64,000 nucleotides of DNA from JAXLQL01 sp046331625 (lineage in GTDB: Bacteria > Acidobacteriota > Terriglobia > Bryobacterales > Bryobacteraceae), in contig JAXLQL010000002.1 of the NCBI GenBank assembly GCA_046331625.1, forward strand, positions 434,001-498,000. The letters are read 5' to 3'. The translations under genes were made by a program, and so were the position numbers. Under the pieces are notes generated by a model. The model was not told where the DNA came from. It searched no databases and saw only the letters and a list, made by a program, of their open reading frames with translations. Each line of letters begins with the position of its first letter. Position 1 is the stretch's first letter. Below are positions 43,261-52,379 of the stretch, in pieces.

Positions 43261-45187
43261 GGGCTTGCAGACTGAACTCCTGAACGGCTATCTCGAGATC
43301 CCGCACCAGCGCGTCCACCAGCGGGGGGCTGAAGTGGGCTCGCACCACGATGCGCATCACTTGAATCTGCTCGTTGTCGGGAGGCAGGCTGTAGACTGGC
43401 GCGAACCATCCGGTCGCTTCCAGGCGCTTGGCGATCTCGTCCAGCGTAAACGGCGGCTCAGCGAGCCACTTGTCCCGAAGTTTGAGCGCGACGATGGGCA
43501 GGTACTCGGTCCTGCTCACTACCTCGACGAACGGATCGAGTGTGGGCGAGGCTCGAATGGCTTTCGCGAGATCGCGGGCGCGGTCAAGGCAACCCTGGAT
43601 GATCCGGCGATAGCCGGCCTTCCCCAGGCGCAGGAAGTTGAAGTACTGCAGGATGACGCTGTTACTCGCGCGGGAAAAATTGAGACTGAAGTTGCGCATC
43701 TCGCCGCTGAGATAGTCGATATCGACCAGCAACTCTTCGGGCAGAATCGATGGATTCCGGAACACGAGCGTACCCAGGCCCGGATAGACCAAGCCGTACT
43801 TGTGATTGGAGACGTTGATGGAGCAGACCTTCGGGAGGCGAAAATCCCACTCGAGCGGAGCGCCGGTTCTCTCGTCTTCGGTAAACGGCAGGATGAACCC
43901 GCCCGATGCGGCGTCCACGTGGACCGGGATATCCCAGCCGCCCTCCGCCAACACTCGATTGATGCCAGCCACATCGTCAATGTCGCCGGTGTAAGTGGTG
44001 CCCACCACGCAGGCCACGGCCATCACGAGTTCGCCTACGCGGCGGTCACCGGCTTCTTCCGCCGTGTATCCGCAAGCTTGCATCACCTCTGGGTCGTCCA
44101 CGATTCGTCTTTCGACAATTGCGCGTATCTGCTCGGCGGTGACGGCATAGCGTCCCGGTTCGAGCGGGACCCACCTTACTTCCACGTCGAAATAGCGCCC
44201 GAATTTGGCAAAGCAGGCGTGCGTGTGCGTGCCGAAGACGACATAGGGGCGGTCTTTCGGAGAGCGCGGGCTCTTGTGTCTCCAGTTCCACTTGTGGGCC
44301 AGCAAGGCCAGCATCACGGCCTCTGAGGATCCCACGGTAGTGGCGCCGATGATGGGAGCTTCCTTGCCTGAGCTCGGGTCAAACGCAGGCACGTCGGCAT
44401 GGAACAGGTTCGCGGTCATCGCGATGACTTGCCGGTGAATCGACTCGGTGTGCGCGTACTCGGCCACGTTCACGAGATTCTTGTTGATGCTCTCGTGGGC
44501 GAGTTGCTCCGCTTCGGTTTCCATCCACGTGGTAACGAACGAAGCGACGTTGAGATGCGGCAAGCCTTCGAGCTGTAACTTCTCGTGTATGTGTTGATAA
44601 GTAATCGCGGCCGAAAAGCCGGTCTCGGGCATCTCCGTCCAGTCATCGTAATGCTGCACCGGCGATGCGCCATTGCGTGGAAGCGTGTGCACGCCGGATT
44701 TGCTCGGGCCGTCGCCATCGGACGCTGTTGCGGTGAGTCCGTTCACATCGGGAAAGACCTGGACCGTGCTGCGCACGCGCGACGCGAGGATCCGCACCAG
44801 CACCGTGGCATAGCGCGGGAACTCCGCGAGGAACGCGAGGAATTCCATGCGCCCGATCTTCACGAGCTCGGTAGCTTTGGTGGTGGTGACGGTAGCGGTA
44901 CGGCCGCGCCCATCGAGCACCGCGATCTCGCCGAAGATATCCCCCGGCCCGAGCGTGTTGAGCGTTACCTCACCGGACGTCGTTGCGACCGAGATCCGCA
45001 CCTGTCCGGTGACCACGACGAACAGCGCGTCGCCTGGGTCGCCTTCCCGAAACACGACGGTGTCGGGGCCAAGCCGCTGAAGCGCGGCGAGAGAAGCCAG
45101 TTCATTCAGTTCATCCGATGTCAGAGACGAAAACCACGGCGACTTCGACAAGGCCGAGGCAACGAGCAGCGATTCTGAGTTGTGCAT
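43253..45187 (-). CDS. Glutamate-decarboxylase-like PLP enzyme with N-terminal cyclic-nucleotide-binding domain
   Basis: The protein has 644 residues. Residues ~15-145 are a cNMP-binding domain ('VVFREGDPGDALFVVVTGQVRI', 'LGPGDIFGEIAVLDGRGRTATV'). Residues ~180-640 are a group II PLP decarboxylase closest in pattern to GadA/GadB: 'HLNVASFVTTWMETEAEQL', 'GATTVGSSEAVMLALL', 'VHVDAASGGFILPF' and the PLP lysine in 'SINVSNHKYGLVYPG'. Glutamate decarboxylases do not normally carry a cNMP domain, so the fusion is unusual. It suggests allosteric control by cAMP or cGMP from the cyclase encoded 80 bases upstream. Glutamate as the substrate is likely but not certain. Confidence 0.92.
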   Translation of the reverse strand: MHNSESLLVASALSKSPWFSSLTSDELNELASLAALQRLGPDTVVFREGDPGDALFVVVTGQVRISVATTSGEVTLNTLGPGDIFGEIAVLDGRGRTATVTTTKATELVKIGRMEFLAFLAEFPRYATVLVRILASRVRSTVQVFPDVNGLTATASDGDGPSKSGVHTLPRNGASPVQHYDDWTEMPETGFSAAITYQHIHEKLQLEGLPHLNVASFVTTWMETEAEQLAHESINKNLVNVAEYAHTESIHRQVIAMTANLFHADVPAFDPSSGKEAPIIGATTVGSSEAVMLALLAHKWNWRHKSPRSPKDRPYVVFGTHTHACFAKFGRYFDVEVRWVPLEPGRYAVTAEQIRAIVERRIVDDPEVMQACGYTAEEAGDRRVGELVMAVACVVGTTYTGDIDDVAGINRVLAEGGWDIPVHVDAASGGFILPFTEDERTGAPLEWDFRLPKVCSINVSNHKYGLVYPGLGTLVFRNPSILPEELLVDIDYLSGEMRNFSLNFSRASNSVILQYFNFLRLGKAGYRRIIQGCLDRARDLAKAIRASPTLDPFVEVVSRTEYLPIVALKLRDKWLAEPPFTLDEIAKRLEATGWFAPVYSLPPDNEQIQVMRIVVRAHFSPPLVDALVRDLEIAVQEFSLQAHV

Positions 45188-45267
45188 GCAGACTACGTGG
45201 CCAGCACTGAAGCGACCATATCATGGTAAGCTGCACGCGGTCCGCGGCGCAGGCGAGGGCGCAACCT

Positions 45268-46851
45268 CTATGCCAGGCTCCAGGCCAGAGCGTAGGCCGC
45301 CAGCTTTCGCTGCCGCCCTTTGAGCTCGAACTCTCCGAGCCGTTCGAACGAACCTGCCGCCGCGTTGCGAACATCCTCGGAGACGAGAATCTGCCCCGGC
45401 GCAGCAAGGCTCACCAGCCTCGCCGCGACGTTGACCGTATCGCCGATGGCCGTATACTGCATCCGTTGCGCCGATCCGATGTTGCCCACCACCGCTTGTC
45501 CCGCGTGGAGGCCCACTCCGATACGAATGCGTGGATCGAGCCGCGACACCGCTCGCTGCATGTTCTCTGCGGCCGTGAGCGCACGCGCGAGATCGTCCGC
45601 GGCCGGAACCGGAGCGCCGAAGAGCGCCATCACACAATCGCCGATGTACTTGTCGACCGTGCCTCCGGCGTCGAAGATCACTTCCGTCAGGGCGGTGAAC
45701 AACTCGTTGAGCAGCCGGACCACTTCCCGCGCATCCAGGCTTTCCGAAAGCTGCGTGAAGTTGCGAACATCGGCGAACACCACCGTGACCGGCTGCAGCA
45801 CGCCGCCGAGTTCGACATCGCCATTTCGCAGCGCGATCATCTCCGCGACTTGCGGCGGAAGATAGAGGCGCATCGCGGCTAGCTCCACTTCGCGCGCCAG
45901 CAATTCCGCACGTGCGGTGGCCGAGGCCAGCGCCATCCCGGCCTGCGCGGCGATCATGGCGAACACCCGGAAATCGGCCTCTGAAAACGCATTCGCGCCC
46001 ATCAGATTGTCGGCGTAGAGCACGCCCAGGAATCGACCCTGATAGCTCAGCGGAGAGCAGAACGCGGCTCGAATTCCCGCATGGAAGATGCTCTCTGAGC
46101 CCGAGAACGCGGCTTCTGATCGCGCGTCGCGAATATGCAGTGGACGATTGCTGCCGCGCACCTTTTCGAGAATCGTCTTGCTCAGGATGAGCGCGCTGGG
46201 GTCGGCGGCTCCGGACACCGCTAACTTGCGGCGGCCGCGCCCGTAGAGATCCCCGGTTCGAAAGGCTTGCCGCTCGTCGTCCCACTGCACGAGCGTCGCG
46301 CGATGCGCACCTTCGAACTGGAACAGCAGGTCCACCGCTGTCTCGATTACATCCTGCACCGTCACCGTGCGAGCCAGCCGCATGCCCACTTCATGCAGCA
46401 GCTCGAGAACCGGCAACTCCGCCGACGCGGTCTCCGGCTCGCCCGGCGCGCGCAGGGCATTCGGGCGATTCTGCAGTTCGCCGAGATCCACGCGCGACAT
46501 TTCAATGTCGAGGTCGCGCAGAGCGGACTCGGGTTCTGCCGGCTTGGCGGCGACCTGAAGCACCAGTCGAAACTTGCCGATCCGAATCACGTCGTTCGGC
46601 CCGAGCGCGGTTGCGCCGTTCACACGCTTGTCATTGACGAAGGTTCCGTTTGAGGATCCAAGGTCAGTGAGGCGCACGTTGCCGGCCGCATCCACCGCCA
46701 CTTCCGCATGAAACCGCGAGACACTCAGGCTGGGATCCACCAAGATGATTTCGTTGTCCGGTGCGCGGCCAATCCTCGTCAACGCGGCGGTGATCTCGAC
46801 AGCTTGGCTCGCGCCGTCGGGACGATGAATGAGGAAGCTGCGCTCGGACAT
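45268..46851 (-). CDS. FHA-GAF-class III adenylate cyclase
   Basis: The protein has 527 residues with three domains in order. FHA (~20-100) shows 'LTRIGRAPDNEIIL', 'SVSRFHAEV' and 'DLGSSNGTFVND'. GAF (~150-310) shows 'GSESIFHAGIRAAFCSPLSYQGRFLGVLYADNL'. The class III cyclase (~335-525) shows metal-binding Asp in 'VVFADVRNFTQ' and 'KYIGDCVMALFG'. Its substrate-selecting Lys is in 'VDKYIGD', and 'MQYTAIGDTVNVAARL' carries the Asp/Asn side, favouring ATP. It would make cAMP in response to a phosphothreonine partner and a small ligand. It overlaps the upstream MBL gene by one base (TGATG) and is followed by two genes whose products have cNMP-binding domains. Confidence 0.94.
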   Translation of the reverse strand: MSERSFLIHRPDGASQAVEITAALTRIGRAPDNEIILVDPSLSVSRFHAEVAVDAAGNVRLTDLGSSNGTFVNDKRVNGATALGPNDVIRIGKFRLVLQVAAKPAEPESALRDLDIEMSRVDLGELQNRPNALRAPGEPETASAELPVLELLHEVGMRLARTVTVQDVIETAVDLLFQFEGAHRATLVQWDDERQAFRTGDLYGRGRRKLAVSGAADPSALILSKTILEKVRGSNRPLHIRDARSEAAFSGSESIFHAGIRAAFCSPLSYQGRFLGVLYADNLMGANAFSEADFRVFAMIAAQAGMALASATARAELLAREVELAAMRLYLPPQVAEMIALRNGDVELGGVLQPVTVVFADVRNFTQLSESLDAREVVRLLNELFTALTEVIFDAGGTVDKYIGDCVMALFGAPVPAADDLARALTAAENMQRAVSRLDPRIRIGVGLHAGQAVVGNIGSAQRMQYTAIGDTVNVAARLVSLAAPGQILVSEDVRNAAAGSFERLGEFELKGRQRKLAAYALAWSLA

Positions 46852-47657
46852 CAGAGTTGCAGTGTGCTGCCTTCCGTGGCGGCGGTGGTGTTCGCGAATT
46901 CGGACTGCGCTTCGCTGACGATTCGCGCGAGTTGCTCGTCGGTTCGATTCGGATCGTGGTGGAACAGGATGAGCCGCTTGACTCGGGCGCGCTGCGCAAA
47001 TTGGACAGCCTCGCGCCAGGTGCTGTGTCCCCAGCCGCGCTGGTGTTCGTATTCGGCGGGCGTGTACTGCGCGTCGTAGATCAGCACGTCGGCGTGATCC
47101 GCATTCTGCAGCAGGAGCGCGTCTGACTCGGGATCGCCGTGTTCGTGGTCGGTCGCGTAGACGATGGTGGCGTTGGAGGACTCGATGCGATAGCCGGTCG
47201 CGCCGCCGGGATGATGGAGAGGGAACGGGCGAATCAGCAGGTCGCCGATGCGCGTACCTTCGTGCTCGACTTTCCGATACGCGACGTGCGCCGGCATGGG
47301 CACGGGGAAATACGGCCGCCGCATTTGCGCGGCGAGGATGCGCTCGAGTTCGGCGGGGTCGGCGGTGGAATGAATGGTGGTGGCGCAGTGGGAGTTGAAG
47401 AGCGGCTTGAAGCTCGGAAGGCCTTGAATGTGATCCCAGTGGAAGTGGGTGAGGAAGATGTGGAGAGCCTTCGCTTCGCCGAGTTCGTTCCCCAATGCGC
47501 GGATTCCGGTGCCGGCATCGAAGATGATGGGCGGGTCGCCGCCGGTGCGGATCGCGAGGCAGGCGGTGTTGCCGCCGAAGGCGAGATTCTCCGGGGAAGG
47601 GGTTGGGATTGAGCCGCGGACGCCCCAGAAGGTGAGGTCGAGCGAGGTGGCGGCCAT
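46851..47657 (-). CDS. Metallo-beta-lactamase-fold hydrolase
   Basis: This 268-residue protein starts at 'MAATSLDLTFWGVRGSIPTP'; a longer open frame upstream is antisense to the PSD1 gene and is rejected. Metal ligands are visible in 'FLTHFHWDHIQGLP' (HxHxDH), 'FPLHHPGGATGY', 'ATDHEHGD' and the late His in 'ILFHHDPNRTD'. It is the first gene of the five-gene minus-strand operon and its stop overlaps the cyclase start (TGATG). Proteins of this type include RNase Z-like and cyclic-nucleotide phosphodiesterase-like enzymes; the neighbour suggests it could degrade a cyclic nucleotide, which is inference. Confidence 0.88.
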   Translation of the reverse strand: MAATSLDLTFWGVRGSIPTPSPENLAFGGNTACLAIRTGGDPPIIFDAGTGIRALGNELGEAKALHIFLTHFHWDHIQGLPSFKPLFNSHCATTIHSTADPAELERILAAQMRRPYFPVPMPAHVAYRKVEHEGTRIGDLLIRPFPLHHPGGATGYRIESSNATIVYATDHEHGDPESDALLLQNADHADVLIYDAQYTPAEYEHQRGWGHSTWREAVQFAQRARVKRLILFHHDPNRTDEQLARIVSEAQSEFANTTAATEGSTLQL

Positions 47658-47711
47658 GTGCGGATCAGTATATCGCGAGGTCCGTGCAACGGCGATACAA
47701 TCGAGCAGACG

Positions 47712-49919
47712 ATGCTCCTCGCTCTCCTCCTCGCCGCCGTGGACTTCTCCACCCAAGTCCACCCCATCCTCGCCGCGCGCTGCTCCAGTTGCCACAACCC
47801 GCGCATGCAGCAAGGCGGACTCTCGCTCGAAAAACACGCCGATGTCCGCCGCGTCGTCACCCCCGGCAACAGCGCCTCGAGCCTCCTCATTCAACGCGTC
47901 ACCGGAGCCAAAGCCCCGCGAATGCCCATGGGCGGCCAGCCCATGCCTGAGAGCGAGATCGCCATCCTGCGCGCCTGGATCGACGCCGGCGCCCCCGCGC
48001 CAACGAAGGTCGAGGTCTCTTCTTGGGTGCCGAAACTCGAACTCACCGCGCCCGCGCTCCCCGATTCTCCAGAGCCTCATCCCGTCGACAAGATCCTGAG
48101 CGCCTACTTCCGCCGCAACGGCATCTCCGCGCCTCCCGCTGCCGGCGGCGCGCAATTCCTCCGCCGAGCTTATCTCGACTTACACGGCCTCCTTCCCCCC
48201 CCCGAAACCTTCGGCAAGCCCGTCGACCGCGCTGCCCTGATCGATTCGCTCCTTGCCGATAACCAGAAATACACGCACCACTGGATCACCTTCTGGAACG
48301 ACCTGCTGCGGAACGACGAGGGCGTGGTCTATCACGGCGACCGCAAGTCCATCACCCCCTGGCTCCGCCCTGCGCTCGAACGCAACCTCCCCTATGATCG
48401 GTTCGTTCAGACGCTGCTCAATCCCTCGGCAAAGGCCGACCCCGAGGGCTTCCTGATCGGCGTCAACTGGCGCGGAGACATCAACGCCTCGCAAACGCCC
48501 GTCATGCAGGCCGCGCAAAATACCGCGCAAATCTTCCTCGGCATCAATCTCAAATGTAACTCCTGCCACGATAGTTTCATCAATCAGTGGAAACTCAAAG
48601 ACGCCTACGGACTCGCCAGTTTCTTCTCCGAAACGCCCCTCCAACTCCATCGTTGCGACGTGCCCACTGGCATCACGGCCGAAGCGAAGTTCCTCTATCC
48701 GAAACTCGGCGGCGTAGCCACGGACGCGCCCTTGGCCGAGAAGCGTGCCGCCGCCGCGCGCCTCTTCACCATGAAGGAAAACGGCCGCATGCCACGCACC
48801 CTCGTCAATCGCATCTGGAAAACCCTCATGGGCCGCGGCATCGTCGAGCCCGTCGACGACATGGATGCCGAGCCCTGGTCCCCCGAGCTCCTCGATTGGC
48901 TCGCCGCCGATTTCGTCGACCACGGCTACGACATCAAACACCTCCTTCGCCGCATCATGACCTCGCGCGCCTACGCGTCGCAGAGCGTGAAGGAAGCACC
49001 CGCCATCCCCTACGTCTTCCGCGGACCCCACGCTCGCCGCCTCTCCGCCGAACAATTCCTCGAAGGCGTGTCGTCGGTCACCGGCGAGTGGCGACTGCTG
49101 GTCCCCGCCAAGCCCGAGCCCGCCACTTACGCCCGCGATTGGCAAATCAAATCGACCCCGCTCGGCCGCTCGATGGGCCGCCCAATTCGCGACCAAGTTA
49201 CTACGGAGCGGCTGACGCAGCCCACTACCCTCCAAGCGCTTGAACTCGTCAACGGATCCACGCTCTCCACGTTACTCCGTCGCGGCGCGCAGCGCCTTAC
49301 CGGATCCCTGCCACCTTCGCCCGAGCCGCTGTTCGACAGCGGATCCATCCGCGCCGAAACAGTCGCCGCCGATATCGATGTGCGCGGTGCGAGCAAGCTC
49401 TGGCTCGTGCTCGCCGACATCGACTCTTACGACCCCTCGCTCACCCGCGCGGGCTGGATGGACGCGCGTTTCGACGACGCGCCCGTCGCTGGACTGCCCG
49501 GAACAGAGCAAGCTCCCATCAAGCCCAAGGACAAAGAACCGAAGACCGCGATCATCGCAGCCGTGCCCTCCACGCGCGTTCTCGACGTGCCCAAAGGAGC
49601 AATCCGATTCCGGACCACTGTGAGCGTGGATGAGCTATCGCTCGCGAGCGATATCAACCCGCGCGTGCGCTTCTTCATCTACAAGGAACAGCCCGACCCC
49701 GGCCGCTACTACGCCGTGCGCGGCGAAACGCCGGTGCCTGCGCCGCCCAAGGCCGCCAACCTCCGCGACCTCGTCAGGCGCCTCTATCGACACGCACTCG
49801 GCCGCGAACCCAATGCCGCCGAGCGCCGCGTCACCGCCGAGTTCGGATTCACGGCGGACGGCGTGGAAGACTTACTCTGGTCCCTGTGTCTTTCTCCGGA
49901 GTTTCAATATATCTTATAA
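47712..49919 (+). CDS. Planctomycete-type cytochrome c / DUF1549 / DUF1553 protein
   Basis: This 735-residue exported protein starts at 'MLLALLLAAVDFSTQVHP'; an upstream start at 47658 would remove the signal peptide from the N-terminus. A haem c site 'CSSCH' (C24-H28) opens the PSCyt1 domain ('GGLSLEKHADVRRVV'). DUF1549/PSCyt2 follows ('FLRRAYLDLHGLLPPPE', 'YTHHWITFWNDLLRNDEG') with a second 'CNSCH' at ~284. The DUF1553/PSD1 domain is at the end ('PRTLVNRIWKTLMGRGIVEPVDD', 'RRIMTSRAYASQS', 'QPTTLQALELVNGSTL', 'LYRHALGREPNAAE'). This family is common in Acidobacteriota and Planctomycetes and is linked to polysaccharide use. It is divergent from the MBL operon across 54 bases. Confidence 0.93.
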   Translation: MLLALLLAAVDFSTQVHPILAARCSSCHNPRMQQGGLSLEKHADVRRVVTPGNSASSLLIQRVTGAKAPRMPMGGQPMPESEIAILRAWIDAGAPAPTKVEVSSWVPKLELTAPALPDSPEPHPVDKILSAYFRRNGISAPPAAGGAQFLRRAYLDLHGLLPPPETFGKPVDRAALIDSLLADNQKYTHHWITFWNDLLRNDEGVVYHGDRKSITPWLRPALERNLPYDRFVQTLLNPSAKADPEGFLIGVNWRGDINASQTPVMQAAQNTAQIFLGINLKCNSCHDSFINQWKLKDAYGLASFFSETPLQLHRCDVPTGITAEAKFLYPKLGGVATDAPLAEKRAAAARLFTMKENGRMPRTLVNRIWKTLMGRGIVEPVDDMDAEPWSPELLDWLAADFVDHGYDIKHLLRRIMTSRAYASQSVKEAPAIPYVFRGPHARRLSAEQFLEGVSSVTGEWRLLVPAKPEPATYARDWQIKSTPLGRSMGRPIRDQVTTERLTQPTTLQALELVNGSTLSTLLRRGAQRLTGSLPPSPEPLFDSGSIRAETVAADIDVRGASKLWLVLADIDSYDPSLTRAGWMDARFDDAPVAGLPGTEQAPIKPKDKEPKTAIIAAVPSTRVLDVPKGAIRFRTTVSVDELSLASDINPRVRFFIYKEQPDPGRYYAVRGETPVPAPPKAANLRDLVRRLYRHALGREPNAAERRVTAEFGFTADGVEDLLWSLCLSPEFQYIL

Positions 49920-49960
49920 CTCCACCGGGTGCCGGCCCGCTCCTGCACCCGCCCTGCCGT

Positions 49961-50000
49961 GTAGGGCGGGCTTTAGCCAGCGCGGGACTTTAGTCCCGCC
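49961..50000 (-). repeat. Dispersed double-hairpin repeat, minus orientation
   Basis: GTAGGGCGGGCTTTAGCC followed by GCGGGACTTTAGTCCCGC, the reverse orientation of the copies at 4929 and 6661. It lies between the PSD1 stop and the aminotransferase C-terminus. The frameshifted aminotransferase frame ends inside it. Confidence 0.85.
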
Positions 50001-50155
50001 GTCGAGGCCCGCGAAACCTGCCGGTTCCGGCATCGGCGCCGTACGCGGCGAAGCGCCCGCGCAAGTGCCGCCCCAACCTCGCCACCTCGGCGACCGTAAG
50101 ACCTACGAGTCCTGTAACTCGCCAGTGCCTGAGCAGCCGCTCGACATCGGACATA

Positions 50156-51241
50156 TCATTGAACACCGAAGCCGACACCCGCATGGAATTCCCGAGCGTC
50201 ACCACCACGCCTGCCCGCTGCAACTTCGCCTTCGTCGCGCCTGCATCCTTCACGACGAAACTCACGATCGGACTCCTCGTTGCCCTTCGGCGTCATGTTC
50301 GCGTACCCGAGCCCCGGCATCTCCTTCCACAGCCGTTCCGTCAAGGGTCGAGCATGCGACCGGATCCGCTCCACGCCCAGTCCCAGGATATAACCGAGCG
50401 CGACCGACTGCGCCACGCACCCCAAGTGACTCGCGGTGCTGATTTCGTACTGGCCCGCGCCCTTCGGCGCACTCCGCCCGCCGAACAGCCGCGCCTTCAG
50501 CGCCGCCCCCTGTAACTCCTCGCGGACATACAGGTATCCGAATCGCCCGCCCATCAGCCACTTGTAAGCCGAGCAAGCGAGAAAGTCGATCCCCATCGCG
50601 CCGACATCGATCGGCACCGCGCCCGCCGCCTGGATCGCATCCACATACAAGTACGCTCCGTGCGCATGCGCCAGATCCGCGATCCGCTTCACCTCATGCA
50701 CGTACCCGTTCACGTTCGAAACGAGCGCGATCGCGATCAGCTTGGTCTTCGAGTCCACCACGCGCTCGAGATCGCGGAAGTCCATGGTCCAGTCTTTGTG
50801 CTCCACGATCCGCACGTCGAGCCCGGCCTTCTTCCGCTCGCGATAGTTGAGCAGGCTGCCGCCATAGTGCAGGTCATTCGTCACCACGTTCCCGCCGGAC
50901 ATCACGCCCAAGCCTTCGAGCACCAGGTTCTCACCCGTCTGCGTGCTCGGCGTGAATCCGATCTCTTGCGGCTTGGCGTGGATCAACCGCGCGAACATCG
51001 CCTTCACCTCAGTCATCAGGCGGCCGTTCTCGAACTTGTCGCGCGCCGCATCCGGACCATGCGTGAGCGCATGCAAGTACTCTTGCATCGCGCCTGCCGT
51101 CCGCACACTCAGCGGATGCTCGGTCGCGGTGTTGAGATAGGTTTGCCTGCTCGCCCACGGAAACTCCGCCCGCGCCGTCGAAATGTCGAGCGTCGCCGCT
51201 GCCGCCGCACCCGCCACGAATTGCCGCCGTGCAATCTTCAT
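50156..51241 (-). CDS. Tat-exported class V aminotransferase-like protein, frameshifted near C-terminus
   Basis: The start at 51241 gives a twin-arginine signal 'MKIARRQFVAGAAAAATLD'. The body is a class V PLP fold: 'TQTGENLVLEG', 'AIALVSNVNGYVHEV', 'LYVDAIQAAGAVPIDVGAMGIDFLACSAYKWLMG' with the PLP lysine in 'SAYKW'. Near 50270, after 'TPKGNEES', the frame slips; the other frame continues as 'VSFVVKDAGATKAKLQRAGV...SVFNDMSDVERLLRHW', as expected for this family, and ends at 49990 inside a hairpin repeat. Either the gene is damaged or one or two bases are missing here. Class V enzymes include cysteine desulfurases and isopenicillin-N epimerase-like proteins. It lies 7 bases downstream of the C45 gene in one operon. 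Confidence 0.8.
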   Translation of the reverse strand: MKIARRQFVAGAAAAATLDISTARAEFPWASRQTYLNTATEHPLSVRTAGAMQEYLHALTHGPDAARDKFENGRLMTEVKAMFARLIHAKPQEIGFTPSTQTGENLVLEGLGVMSGGNVVTNDLHYGGSLLNYRERKKAGLDVRIVEHKDWTMDFRDLERVVDSKTKLIAIALVSNVNGYVHEVKRIADLAHAHGAYLYVDAIQAAGAVPIDVGAMGIDFLACSAYKWLMGGRFGYLYVREELQGAALKARLFGGRSAPKGAGQYEISTASHLGCVAQSVALGYILGLGVERIRSHARPLTERLWKEMPGLGYANMTPKGNEESDREFRREGCRRDEGEVAAGRRGGDAREFHAGVGFGVQ

Positions 51242-51248
51242 CGCGCCC

Positions 51249-52316
51249 TCACATCGAATAAGTTGCGTACCGGTTCTCGCACGGATTCGCCACCGCCACG
51301 TGCATCCTGTGCTGCGCCGGCTCGGCAATGATCGAAGCCACGGTGCAACTTTCCTTGTCGTGCCGGCAAATGCTCACCGGATGCCCTTCGTGGTCGGAGA
51401 GCATCTTGCCCAGATCCTCCACGCGCTCCGCGCCCTTCCGCGCCGCGAGCAGACCCTTCATCCGATCGAGCCGCGGAAACGAATCCTTCCAGCTCTTGGC
51501 GAAGTTCTCCTTGCGCGCATAGCGCGAGCAGACGAAGTGATTGGTGTGCGCAATGTAGCCCTTGCCTTCGTCGCCCAACACTTCCGGACCCGCCGTGGTC
51601 GCCTCCACGTCGAGGATCCCCTTCGCGTCGCACATCACGTAGTTGCCGTTCGATGCCAGAGGAATAGTGCGCAGCAGATCCACCGCTTCGCCCGAAGTGC
51701 GGCACTCGAGCATCATACGCTTCACCGGATAGTGCGGCATCCCGAACCTTCCGCCTGGACCTCCGCCGAGCGCATTCGCGAAGTGCCCGATACCCGCGCT
51801 GTTGATGCCGTGATAGCCGATCATGCCACCGAAAGTCCACGTGAGCACTTCGGGCTTTCCCTCGGGCTTCAGATGCAGCACATACGCGAACCCTGGAATC
51901 TCGGGCGTGATGTCGCTGTTCTGCCCAATCAGGATCTCGCCTTGCTTCACCGCATATGCCGTGCAGCCTTCTTGTTTCGCATGCGCGAGTTCGCCACGGA
52001 TGTTCACGGCCAACGCATCGGCGAGGGGCAGCCCCGCGCCCTCGCCCAGTCCGCGGATCTCTTCGAGCAGATGCGGACACCAGCGCGCGAACAACGGTTC
52101 GAACCGCAGCGCGCGCTTGCGGATCTCCGCTCGCGTCATCTTCGACGTCGCGGCCATGTAGTCGAGGTGCGCCGCGATCTTCGCCGCCGCTTGCTCGCCA
52201 TGCTGGCGGCCCAACTCGCGATGCGATCCCCGCGCGCGATAGATCGGATATTCGGCGGGTCTCCCCGTTGTGGCCGCCGCGCACACCGCGGCGCCGAGAA
52301 ATGTGCGGCGCTTCAT
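51249..52316 (-). CDS. C45-family autoproteolytic acyltransferase/hydrolase
   Basis: This 355-residue protein resembles acyl-CoA:6-aminopenicillanate acyltransferase-type Ntn hydrolases, which self-cleave to expose an N-terminal Cys. It has an N-terminal twin-arginine-type signal 'MKRRTFLGAAVCAAATTG' and the helical N-terminal part 'SHRELGRQHGEQAAAKI'. The nucleophile is in 'KQEGCTAYAVKQGEILIGQNSD' (Cys ~118). The beta-layer continues in 'GMIGYHGINSAGIGHFANAL'. It precedes the class V aminotransferase-like gene by 7 bases. The pairing of a beta-lactam-type acyltransferase fold with an epimerase/aminotransferase fold suggests processing of an amide or peptide in the envelope, but the substrate is unknown. 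Confidence 0.85.
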   Translation of the reverse strand: MKRRTFLGAAVCAAATTGRPAEYPIYRARGSHRELGRQHGEQAAAKIAAHLDYMAATSKMTRAEIRKRALRFEPLFARWCPHLLEEIRGLGEGAGLPLADALAVNIRGELAHAKQEGCTAYAVKQGEILIGQNSDITPEIPGFAYVLHLKPEGKPEVLTWTFGGMIGYHGINSAGIGHFANALGGGPGGRFGMPHYPVKRMMLECRTSGEAVDLLRTIPLASNGNYVMCDAKGILDVEATTAGPEVLGDEGKGYIAHTNHFVCSRYARKENFAKSWKDSFPRLDRMKGLLAARKGAERVEDLGKMLSDHEGHPVSICRHDKESCTVASIIAEPAQHRMHVAVANPCENRYATYSM

Positions 52317-52379
52317 GCAGACATTCTACGCCCGTCCCAGCTCGCCTGCTGGCGCTTGCTCGCTATCATGATTCACAGC

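Noticed and set aside
46851..48155. Long form of the MBL hydrolase starting at 48155
   Set aside because: The extra N-terminus is antisense to the PSD1 gene. The conserved start is 'LDLTFWGVRGSIPTP', just after 47657.
51183..52367. N-terminal extension of the ICMT-like gene on the plus strand
   Set aside because: It is antisense to the C45 gene and has no membrane segments or natural composition before 52368.
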